This document shows, piece by piece, positions 57,240-64,000 of a DNA stretch of 64,000 nucleotides. The stretch is taken from contig NZ_JAQZZL010000001.1 of the NCBI RefSeq assembly GCF_028745505.1, forward strand, positions 434,001 to 498,000, in the 5' to 3' direction. The position numbers were made by a program, and so were the translations under genes. Position 1 is the first letter of the stretch. The number at the start of each line of letters is the position of its first letter. The notes under the pieces were generated by a model. The model was not told the origin of the DNA, did not search any database, and saw nothing but the letters and a program-made list of their open reading frames with translations. This stretch comes from Lentisphaera marina (GTDB lineage: Bacteria; Verrucomicrobiota; Lentisphaeria; Lentisphaerales; Lentisphaeraceae).

Positions 57240-57947
57240 TTATTTAGTAAATTGACTCGCCCATTTTTTAACCTGATTTGCCTCAATACTAGAGAAATCT
57301 CCATTATATTTTACTTGCTCTGGAGTCTTGTTCTCTAAGCTGCAATAAAGACTCAAGGCCACTAGGTAAGCCCCCTTATTGCTGGGGTGACTTCCATCTT
57401 TTTTGTACAGGCTTTTGCCTAAGTCCAAATCATTCTCCATTACGGCGCGCCAGAGCTTATTGGTGGGCAATTCTGTCATCTTATATTTTTTTGCGCCCTC
57501 CGCAAAGGCTTCATCTAACATGCCCTGCATTTTTTCGTAAGTTGGTGCTGCTTTTTTATTCTGCTTATCACCATCTCGTCGACCCCATGAAGTAAAAAGG
57601 TAGATGGGCGTTTTATCCTTTTTATACATTTGCTGAATCTTTTTTAAACTATCAAAATAGCCACCACGAAAATTTGAGTAGGCGGGTGTTTGACTCTGTT
57701 CCTGAAGAATAATGGCATCCCATTTTTTAGACTTCATTATTTCTATATTTTGCGGATTATTCAAATGTTTCTCTAAGGTAAAACCACCCTTAGTGATAAA
57801 GGTCATATTCCAGCTCACTTGCTCAGACTTTAATAGATTTTGTAAAGCTGCACGGCTTTGCATCGTATAGGAATTGCCAATAAATAAAACTTCCTTGGCA
57901 GATAGTAAAGAGCTGAGGCATAGAGATAAAAGAATGAGTAAACGCAT
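57240..57947 (-). CDS. Exported SGNH-hydrolase-like protein
   Basis: A 235-residue exported protein with a signal peptide (LLILLSLCLSSLLSA). Block I is FIGNSYTMQSRA, with the serine in GNSYT, a motif seen in a subgroup of SGNH hydrolases. The C-terminal SHPSNKGAYLVALSLY gives the catalytic histidine with the aspartate two residues upstream (DGSH). Mid-protein ILQEQSQTPA corresponds to the block III region. Probably an esterase acting in the periplasm or outside. It is unrelated in detail to the SGNH lipoprotein at 46469. No operon partner. Confidence 0.83.
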   Translation of the reverse strand: MRLLILLSLCLSSLLSAKEVLFIGNSYTMQSRAALQNLLKSEQVSWNMTFITKGGFTLEKHLNNPQNIEIMKSKKWDAIILQEQSQTPAYSNFRGGYFDSLKKIQQMYKKDKTPIYLFTSWGRRDGDKQNKKAAPTYEKMQGMLDEAFAEGAKKYKMTELPTNKLWRAVMENDLDLGKSLYKKDGSHPSNKGAYLVALSLYCSLENKTPEQVKYNGDFSSIEANQVKKWASQFTK

Positions 57948-58026
57948 AATAGATCCTTATTTAAATAAATAATAAGCTACAAGGAGTCCGCAAAATAATA
58001 AGCTGACGACTTAAAAAGTTCTGGAT

Positions 58027-58443
58027 TTAAAAGAAGAGTAATGCGGAAATCAGTGTTCCAAACCAAAAAAACAGGGTGAGTTTCCCCATCTGTTTATGGA
58101 GCTTATATTTTTTTACTGCGCCACTAAAAGTCGTGATCAATAAGGTAATGAAAAGTAGATTTGAAAAAGTTCGGTGAATGATGAGGCGGGTTTTCATTTC
58201 TGCCGGGCCTAAGTTGATCATTGCTTCGTCGGTAGAAATACTGCTGTAATCAAAACCAAGCATTTGTGAACTGACAACGAGTCCAATCACCGCCACCATC
58301 ACTACTAAGACAATTCCACCATTTATGCGCTTATGCAATTTAATATTGCCTTTGGCTGCCTGAACAATACCAAAAAGCAAGATTGGGGTCATTAGTGAAA
58401 CAGCTATTTGCAGGAAACGCAAATACATGATTTCTTTACTCAT
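58027..58443 (-). CDS. Small four-helix membrane protein, possibly DUF420-like
   Basis: A 138-residue protein with four predicted membrane helices (LQIAVSLMTPILLFGIVQA, GGIVLVVMVAVIGLVVSS, NLLFITLLITTFSGAV, LTLFFWFGTLISALLFF). Conserved-looking histidines occur in KLHKRING, IIHRTFSN and KLHKQMGK. This arrangement recalls DUF420/CtaM-type proteins linked to haem or cytochrome oxidase assembly, but no oxidase genes are nearby. The assignment is tentative. Confidence 0.7.
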   Translation of the reverse strand: MSKEIMYLRFLQIAVSLMTPILLFGIVQAAKGNIKLHKRINGGIVLVVMVAVIGLVVSSQMLGFDYSSISTDEAMINLGPAEMKTRLIIHRTFSNLLFITLLITTFSGAVKKYKLHKQMGKLTLFFWFGTLISALLFF

Positions 58444-58617
58444 TATGAAGTCCTTGTTAATTCGGCGCTACTCTTCCACCATGTCATTAAAAGTCAAGAA
58501 CTTCTACAAAGCTAATTACCTATAGTTTTTACTCAAATAATACATTCCTGCTAAAGTATACATTTGTATTAAGCTGCTCCTGTAAACATATTTAGGGCAC
58601 ATCAATTGGAGAATCAT

Positions 58618-60945
58618 ATGAAAGCTTTTGCCCCTCGCTTAATCACTTATTTTATTTTCGTAATTCTATTTAATTTTTCTGCTCTCGCTGAAATCCAAGA
58701 ATCCCCGCCCCTTGAATGGCCTCGCACTTACGAAAAAGGCGGTCACGAACTCATTGTCTATCACCCTCAAGTTGATGCTTGGGAAAATCATAAAGTGCTA
58801 AAATTCAGAGCCGCCATAAGTCTGACACCAAAAAATGAAAAAGCCCCCATGTTCGGGGCTATTTATTTTCAGACTCGTACGCTCACACACAAGACTAAAC
58901 GGCTTATTCTCCTTAAGGACTTACAAATTCTAGAAACACATTTTCCTCAAGTAGATGAAAAACTTGCTCCCAAATTAACGGCTTTGATCGATGCTATCCT
59001 CCCCAAGGGGAAAAAAATGATTATGTCACTTGATCGCGTCAATGCCATGGTAAATGATGATCAAAAAATAGATCGTGAGCTCAAAGTTAACCTCGATCCC
59101 CCTCCCATTTTTTACAGTAATGGCGATGCCTCGCTCGTCATCTTTCTTGGGGAAGAAAAGTTTGAAGCGATTAAGGGCACGGACTTACTTTTTGCAGTCA
59201 ACACTAACTGGGACCTTTTCCTCGACAAGACGAGTTCTGAGTACTTCTTGCTCCATGGTGATTCATGGCTAAAAACCAAGGATTTAAAAAAAGGCCCTTG
59301 GACCGTCGCCACACAAATCCCCAGTGACCTAAATAAACTCCCCGATGATGCCAACTGGAGCGAAGTCAAAAAAAGACTTAAACCAAAACCACTCAATAAA
59401 GTCCCCGAAATTTTTGTCAGTAATAAACCCTCCGAACTTTTAGTCACGAAAGGCGAAGCTTCTTTCACTCCCATCGCAGGAACGCGTTTACTCTTTGTCA
59501 ATAATAGCGATGCCGACCTCTTCCTCTACTCGCCCGAAAATCTTTATTACTACCTCGTAGCAGGCCGTTGGTTTAAAGCTCAAAGCCTCAAAGGTCCCTG
59601 GAAAAGTGCCGCAGGAAATTTACCTGCTGACTTCGCAAAAATTCCTGAAGATCATGAAAAATCTTTTGTTCTTGCCTCTGTTCCTGGAACTGAAGATGCT
59701 AAAGCGGCCGTTCTACTTGCCTCTGTACCACAAAAAGCTACGGTTAACAAAAACGATGTCAGTTTTGAAGTCACTTATGATGGCGAACCCATCTTTGAAG
59801 AGATCAAAGGTACCGATTCTTCCCTCTATTATGCCGTCAATACTGATAAAGCTGTACTTAAAGTCGAAGATACTTATTATGCCTGTGATAAGGCTATTTG
59901 GTTTGTTTCACCTAGTCCCAAAGGCGCTTGGGCTGTTGCCACACAGATCCCCGAAGTTATCAGCTCAATTCCTTATGAACACCCTCTATATTACGTCACA
60001 TTCGTAGAAATTTATGAAGATAATTCCGATACTGTTGTCGTCGGTTACACCTCTGGCTATTACGGGAATTATGTCTATGATGATGTCGTTGTCTTTGGCG
60101 TTGGATACTGGTATGGTCGTTGTCATCACCATCATCACTGTCATTGTTACCACCATGTCCATCACTACTCTTATGGCTGTGGTGCTCGTTATGATTATTA
60201 TCGTGGTGTCTACTACCGTGGCGCCAAGTATTATGGTCCATACGGAGGCGCAGGACGACTCGCCACCTATAATCCTTCTACAGGCACATACACTCGAAGC
60301 GCTTATAAATATGGCCCTTATGGAAGCGCTTATGCGATGACTGCCTACAATCCTTATAACGATCGTTATGTGGCGCGTGCTGGAGGAAATACTCCCTACG
60401 GTTCATGGGGCAAAGGCGTCGCCGTCGATGGCAATGATTGGGTAAAGGGTGGCTATAAATCTAATTACCAAAAATCTACTGTAGGACTCAAAAACTCTGA
60501 GGGTGCAGGCATCATCGCAGGTAAAAATAAAATCACTGGCAACAAAGGCTTTATTGCCAAAGATAAGCATGGCGATATTTATGTTGGTAAGGATGGCAAC
60601 ATCTATAAGCGCGAAGGGGATACTTGGAAAAAACGCGAGAATGGTTCTTGGAAAACCTTTAATAGACCCACCACTAGGCCCACAAGTCCGACTAAAAGAC
60701 CCGTTACTCGACCAACTACTCCCACTCAAAGACCTACAACGCCAACAACACGACCGAGTACTAGACCTGCGAGCACACCTGAAGCTCAAATTCGTCAGAG
60801 TAAACTGCGTCAATATCAATCTAGCCAACGCTCTAAAGTCTATAATTCACTACAAAATTCATCGCGCTCTCGTAGCATGGGCAATAGCCGTGCACGTTCT
60901 TATCAACGTTCAGCTAGATCGAGAAGCGTAGGTAGAAGAAGATAA
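58618..60945 (+). CDS. Large exported His/Tyr-rich protein with three repeated domains
   Basis: A 775-residue protein with a signal peptide (LITYFIFVILFNFSALA). Three similar domains of about 90 residues (roughly 161-250, 263-350, 372-460) each contain a GTxLLFxVN-type strand and a KGPW or KGAW turn followed by a LPxDxxxIP-like end. Then comes a His/Cys cluster (residues 502-521, with five consecutive histidines) and a Tyr/Gly-rich stretch with GPYG and YNPxTGxYxR motifs (about 530-640). Next are a Thr/Pro/Arg-rich linker (about 685-735) and a Ser/Arg-rich, very basic tail. I recall similar proteins annotated as hypothetical in Proteobacteria. Metal binding by the cluster is inference. GGAG precedes the ATG at 58618. 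Confidence 0.82.
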   Translation: MKAFAPRLITYFIFVILFNFSALAEIQESPPLEWPRTYEKGGHELIVYHPQVDAWENHKVLKFRAAISLTPKNEKAPMFGAIYFQTRTLTHKTKRLILLKDLQILETHFPQVDEKLAPKLTALIDAILPKGKKMIMSLDRVNAMVNDDQKIDRELKVNLDPPPIFYSNGDASLVIFLGEEKFEAIKGTDLLFAVNTNWDLFLDKTSSEYFLLHGDSWLKTKDLKKGPWTVATQIPSDLNKLPDDANWSEVKKRLKPKPLNKVPEIFVSNKPSELLVTKGEASFTPIAGTRLLFVNNSDADLFLYSPENLYYYLVAGRWFKAQSLKGPWKSAAGNLPADFAKIPEDHEKSFVLASVPGTEDAKAAVLLASVPQKATVNKNDVSFEVTYDGEPIFEEIKGTDSSLYYAVNTDKAVLKVEDTYYACDKAIWFVSPSPKGAWAVATQIPEVISSIPYEHPLYYVTFVEIYEDNSDTVVVGYTSGYYGNYVYDDVVVFGVGYWYGRCHHHHHCHCYHHVHHYSYGCGARYDYYRGVYYRGAKYYGPYGGAGRLATYNPSTGTYTRSAYKYGPYGSAYAMTAYNPYNDRYVARAGGNTPYGSWGKGVAVDGNDWVKGGYKSNYQKSTVGLKNSEGAGIIAGKNKITGNKGFIAKDKHGDIYVGKDGNIYKREGDTWKKRENGSWKTFNRPTTRPTSPTKRPVTRPTTPTQRPTTPTTRPSTRPASTPEAQIRQSKLRQYQSSQRSKVYNSLQNSSRSRSMGNSRARSYQRSARSRSVGRRR

Positions 60946-60977
60946 AAATCACAAATATAATAGAGGAAAGAACATCA

Positions 60978-61751
60978 ATGAATAAATTGTCAGAAAAAAT
61001 CGTTTTAGTGACTGGATCAACAAAAGGCATTGGGCGATCTATTGCCGAACATTTCGTCGCTTTGGACGCTCATGTGATTGTTCACGGGCGCAATGCTGAA
61101 GAAGTTGAAAAAATCCGTCAGCAAATGGGTGCTAAATATGGTGTCGCTGCAGATCTATCTAGTGCAGAAGGCTGCAATAAGCTTATTGATCAAGTCTCCG
61201 CAATTGGTTCACTTGAGGTGCTAGTTAACAACACAGGCATTTTTGGCGTTAAAGATTTTTTTGAAACTGATGATGATGAATGGGAGAAGTATTTTCAGGT
61301 CAATATCATGAGCTCGGTGCGCTTATGCCGCCAATTCATGAAGACTATGCTCGATAATAATTCAGGTTCCGTCATCAATGTCGCTAGTGAGGCCGGTTTT
61401 AAACCACTTCCTCAAATGATTCACTATTCAGTTTCGAAAACGGCACTGATCAGTCTCTCTAGAGGTTTAGCTGAAATCACCAAAGGCACTCAAGTCACTG
61501 TCAATAGCATCCTCCCTGGACCTACGTGGACTGATGGTGTTGAAAAATACTTCGATGGTCTCGCTAAAGAAGAAGGTAAAGAAATTGATGAGGTCATTTC
61601 CTCTTACTTCGATGAACATGAACCTACTTCACTCATCAAACGCTTTGTCGATGTTCAAGAAGTCGCCGAAGCCACTGTATTCTTATCTACAAACAAGGCC
61701 ATCAATGGGAGCGCCCTGCGCGTAGAGGGTGGCATCATCCGCAGTATATAA
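60978..61751 (+). CDS. Short-chain dehydrogenase/reductase
   Basis: A 257-residue classical SDR. The nucleotide motif is VLVTGSTKGIGRSIAEHF, NNTG stands in place of NNAG, the active site is S-x12-YSVSK (INVASEAGFKPLPQMIHYSVSK), and ILPGPTWTDG follows. Arginine residues after the second strand (VHGRNAEEV) suggest NADPH preference. It lies 32 bases after the large exported protein's stop and could be cotranscribed. The substrate is unknown. Confidence 0.9.
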   Translation: MNKLSEKIVLVTGSTKGIGRSIAEHFVALDAHVIVHGRNAEEVEKIRQQMGAKYGVAADLSSAEGCNKLIDQVSAIGSLEVLVNNTGIFGVKDFFETDDDEWEKYFQVNIMSSVRLCRQFMKTMLDNNSGSVINVASEAGFKPLPQMIHYSVSKTALISLSRGLAEITKGTQVTVNSILPGPTWTDGVEKYFDGLAKEEGKEIDEVISSYFDEHEPTSLIKRFVDVQEVAEATVFLSTNKAINGSALRVEGGIIRSI

Positions 61752-61760
61752 GTTATGATT

Positions 61761-61794
61761 AATAGCCTTGTGTTTGTTGAAGCACAAGGCTATT
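61761..61794. terminator. Hairpin after the SDR gene, possible terminator
   Basis: A perfect 12-bp stem (61761-61772 with 61783-61794) with a ten-base loop, but no real T run on either strand. It may terminate weakly or protect the 3' end. Confidence 0.5.
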
Positions 61795-61863
61795 TAACTT
61801 ATTCCAAGTGCTTATTCATGGCTTTCGATAAAGTATTTTATTGAGCGATAAAACTTGATCAAA

Positions 61864-62106
61864 CTAATCACCCATGTATTTTCCCCACAAGTGGGAGAGT
61901 TCTTCGATCATCTTTTCTCCGGCAATAAAGCCCCATAGAGTAAAAGCTAAAGTGAATATACCTCCCGCAAATAAAAGCTTATCAAGCCCTATGCGGAACA
62001 CGACATAACAACTGCCGCAAATGAGTGTGAATAATAATGCTGACGAAAAAAAGCCCATAAAGGCATATGTGCAACGGTGAGCAAAGCCCATTTTTTCTTC
62101 TTTCAT
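61864..62106 (-). CDS. Small membrane protein downstream of lpxI
   Basis: An 80-residue protein with two membrane helices (MGFFSSALLFTLICGSCYVVF and LLFAGGIFTLAFTLWGFIAG). The ATG at 62106 has a strong GGAGGGG just upstream. It follows lpxI by 19 bases on the same strand, so it is probably cotranscribed. I do not recognise a family. Confidence 0.75.
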   Translation of the reverse strand: MKEEKMGFAHRCTYAFMGFFSSALLFTLICGSCYVVFRIGLDKLLFAGGIFTLAFTLWGFIAGEKMIEELSHLWGKYMGD

Positions 62107-62125
62107 TTCCCCTCCTCCTCAGGAT

Positions 62126-62950
62126 TTATTCTTGTATCGTTTTTCCTATAACAGAAATTTTGGCCCTATCCAAAGCCTCTAAGACTCGTTCTTTCTCAAT
62201 AAAAAGTGTGCGTTTAGCTTCCACCACCAAAGTCTTTGCCTTGGCTTGAATTAAGGAATCCACCGTTCGCATACCAATGCAGGGCACATCAAAACGCATA
62301 TCATGATTGGGTTTAGTCACTTTACAGACTGTAACGCCACCGCGTCCGAGTTCTCCTCCACGAATAATAGCTTTGTCCGTCCCTTCAAAACCCTCTACTG
62401 CCAAAATGGTTCCGCGTTTAACAACCACAGACTGACCAATATCCATACGGCTAACTTCCTTGGCAACTGAAAAAGCATATTCGGCCTCTTGTAAGCGTGA
62501 CTTATCTGCCTTTACTTTGTTCAGCAAACCTTCTCCTGCTAAGTGATCATCCAAATACGATATAGCCGATAGGATAGTTATGCCCGACTTTTGAAATTCA
62601 TTGCACACCGCACTAAAGAGTGTATCGGCATTGCGCTCCTTGAGCTTACCTAACATCATCATTGTACGTAAGTCAGGTCGTAAGCCCGTGAACAACCTAG
62701 AGGGCTTGACCTGCCCCACCATGACTGCTTCGCTAATACCTTGTTTTTGAAAAAATTTAATCGTTCGGTTAATTTGCCCTGGGTATACCCATGCCATTGC
62801 ATCAGATTCTTTTTCTAAGTCTGCTGAGGCATCTCCTTCAATTGCGGCGACCGCAATTTTTTCGACTCCATGTTTTCGCGCTTCTCGCAAAATCAAAAAG
62901 GGGTAATGCCCACGTCCCGCGATTATACCAAGTTGTTTCGTATTTTTCAT
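62126..62950 (-). CDS. lpxI: UDP-2,3-diacylglucosamine pyrophosphatase LpxI
   Basis: Hydrolyses UDP-2,3-diacylglucosamine to lipid X in lipid A synthesis, replacing LpxH. The 274-residue length matches LpxI. Motifs are LGIIAGRGHYPFLI at the N-terminus, VMVGQVKPSRLF, the central YLDDHLAGEGLL and the C-terminal domain with AVEGFEGTDKAI and KPNHDMRFDVPCIGMRTV, where the catalytic aspartate region lies. It indicates a Gram-negative envelope with lipid A. No other lpx genes are adjacent. Confidence 0.94.
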   Translation of the reverse strand: MKNTKQLGIIAGRGHYPFLILREARKHGVEKIAVAAIEGDASADLEKESDAMAWVYPGQINRTIKFFQKQGISEAVMVGQVKPSRLFTGLRPDLRTMMMLGKLKERNADTLFSAVCNEFQKSGITILSAISYLDDHLAGEGLLNKVKADKSRLQEAEYAFSVAKEVSRMDIGQSVVVKRGTILAVEGFEGTDKAIIRGGELGRGGVTVCKVTKPNHDMRFDVPCIGMRTVDSLIQAKAKTLVVEAKRTLFIEKERVLEALDRAKISVIGKTIQE

Positions 62951-63077
62951 ATTTCTAAGGTGGCACAGGCTGGTAAGTAAGCAACTCCCAAAAATTAAAA
63001 AAATGACTTTGACTAATAATAAGTTCCTGCTACCTTAGGCGCCGTACTTTGATTTAACAAAAAATAAAGAGTTTAAT

Positions 63078-63167
63078 ATGGGTAACCTCCGTAAAAAAAG
63101 ACGCTCTAAGATCGCTAAACATAAGCGTCGTAAGCAGAGCAGAAAGAACCGTCATAAAACTAAGTAG
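63078..63167 (+). CDS. 29-residue basic protein of the AURKAIP1/COX24 (bS22-like) type
   Basis: The frame ATG to TAG encodes 29 residues, of which more than half are lysine or arginine, beginning MGNLRKKRRSKIAKHKRRK and ending with RKNRHKTK. The KRRKxxRKNRHK pattern is that of the AURKAIP1/COX24 domain, small proteins that bind the small ribosomal subunit in several bacterial groups. AAAGAG lies upstream of the ATG, and a strong terminator follows 35 bases after the stop, giving a short monocistronic gene. It is easily missed because of its size. Confidence 0.88.
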   Translation: MGNLRKKRRSKIAKHKRRKQSRKNRHKTK

Positions 63168-63201
63168 TGTTTTATAGGTGACGTAAACTTATCAGTTTAT
63201 C

Positions 63202-63232
63202 AAAAAACCCTCGGTACCCCGGGGGTTTTTTT
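63202..63232 (+). terminator. Rho-independent terminator of the COX24-type gene
   Basis: A 9-bp GC-rich stem (with one G-U pair) extended by A-T pairs and a seven-base T run, 35 bases after the stop. Confidence 0.9.
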
Positions 63233-63320
63233 GTGCCCAAATCCATTGCTGATTATAAATATTTGCGCCTCATTCTTATCACAAGATTTCCAATTAAAGA
63301 CATTGGCCTATATTGCTCCT

Positions 63321-64000
63321 ATGAATAATTACCCCAATGTCAGACGATTCTTAAAAGAATACCCCCCAAAGAAACTCAGTATTTACTTTTGGGGTGTTTT
63401 GTGCCTAATTATCACCATTGTCATTCACAGTTCCATACCCCTCATTACAGGTCGACTCATTGGCGCTCTCGACGATCAGCAATTCCCCTTAAATGAAGCC
63501 ACCAAAGGCGAGCTTAGTCATGTGGCCACTTATTTACTTTTAGCCGCCATAGGACTGATCGTTTTCAGAACACTTTCTCGCATCCTTATTTTTATTCCTG
63601 GGAGACAAATTGAATCGGAGGTGAGAGAAAGTATGTACCACTCACTACTTGGACTCCCACATTCTAGCCCATGGACTTCCGGTGACCTCATTAGTACCGG
63701 AACTAACGATGTAACTTCAGTTCGAGTCATGATATCAATGGGCGTTTTACACGTCATCAACACTTTTGGCATGATCTGTTTCTGCCTCTATCACATGCTG
63801 AACTTAAGTGTTCGCTTGAGCCTTTATTCACTCATCCCCCTCATCTTAGTTGTGCCCGTCACCAAAGTCATTTCAAAAAAAATGATGGCGACTGGACGAA
63901 AAAATCAAAAACTCCTCGGGGATCTAACCGAAGTGATTCGCGAGCATTTTCGCGCCCATGCCCTCATGGCCGTCTTTCCCGTGTACAATTCAATTATTAA
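63321..64000 (+). CDS. ABC transporter exporter subunit, N-terminal part (transmembrane domain)
   Basis: The gene runs off the right edge; 226 residues are visible from the ATG at 63321. The sequence is the type 1 exporter membrane domain: ISIPLITGRLIGALDD-like first helices, then FRTLSRILIFIPGRQIESEVRESMYHSLL, HSSPWTSGDLISTGTNDVTSVR at the coupling region, and ISKKMMATGRKNQKLLGDLTEVIREHFRA. These are typical of MdlA/YheI-type half transporters. The ATPase domain lies outside the window. No ribosome site is clear before the ATG. Confidence 0.85.
   Translation, partial: MNNYPNVRRFLKEYPPKKLSIYFWGVLCLIITIVIHSSIPLITGRLIGALDDQQFPLNEATKGELSHVATYLLLAAIGLIVFRTLSRILIFIPGRQIESEVRESMYHSLLGLPHSSPWTSGDLISTGTNDVTSVRVMISMGVLHVINTFGMICFCLYHMLNLSVRLSLYSLIPLILVVPVTKVISKKMMATGRKNQKLLGDLTEVIREHFRAHALMAVFPVYNSII

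Noticed and set aside
59996..60241. A His/Asn/Asp-rich minus-strand frame with a tandem look
   Set aside because: It is the antisense of the His/Tyr-rich segment of the exported protein; the repetitive look comes from that coding strand.

Overview
The window is a low-GC bacterial chromosome segment. It most resembles the PVC group and probably Lentisphaera or a close relative. This rests on exported arylsulfatases, an ECF sigma factor paired with a membrane Ser/Thr kinase, a membrane protein carrying two c-type haem domains of the kind common in Planctomycetes, LpxI for lipid A, and many small lipoproteins. The assignment is inference; a 16S comparison would settle it, and a complete 16S gene is present.

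Layout. 1-2633: the start of an ABC ATPase gene, class I fumarase and an exported thioredoxin-like protein. 2640-3120: no gene, but a compact branched set of palindromes. 3203-8704: a complete rRNA operon on the minus strand (16S, spacer without tRNA, 23S, 5S), with two tandem terminators and matching processing stems. 8705-13960: DHFR, then a minus-strand cyanate uptake and degradation operon (binding protein, permease, ATPase, cyanase, DUF1348 protein). 13961-25581: MetZ, a divergent kinase/ECF sigma pair, a sulfatase, RNase Z, a PatB-type lyase, an amidase lipoprotein, PrmA, tRNA-Ser(GGA) and an EamA transporter. 25578-28648: an ankyrin-repeat gene split by an ISL3-family element that is itself split by an IS1595-family element; both target duplications and both broken reading frames can be rebuilt exactly. 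28864-38323: a phospholipase D-like lipoprotein, a second sulfatase, SerA, a YbiT-type ABC-F protein overlapping a CPBP protease, and the haem-domain protein. 38383-43210: a tight operon of a zinc-ribbon protein, GlmM, a left-handed beta-helix protein, Dus and a divergent nicotinate phosphoribosyltransferase-like protein. 43204-46387: a three-gene operon divergent from a GbsR-type regulator, with a palindromic operator between them. 46469-57177: SGNH lipoprotein, SulP transporter, zinc-ribbon membrane protein, HDAC-like deacetylase, NERD/helicase protein, NadB, TrmB and GpmI. 57240-64000: SGNH protein, small membrane proteins, a 775-residue exported His/Tyr-rich protein, SDR, LpxI, a 29-residue basic COX24-type protein and the start of an ABC exporter.

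Most of the window is housekeeping: central carbon and serine metabolism (fumarase, GpmI, SerA), sulfur amino acids (MetZ, PatB), NAD (NadB), envelope precursors (GlmM, LpxI) and translation or tRNA maturation (RNase Z, TrmB, Dus, PrmA, ABC-F). Accessory material comprises the cyanate operon, the nested insertion sequences, the palindrome cluster, the two sulfatases and the large exported protein. No CRISPR array, prophage or recognised defence island was found. The strongest candidates for something undescribed are the branched palindrome element at 2758-3018 and the exported His-rich protein.
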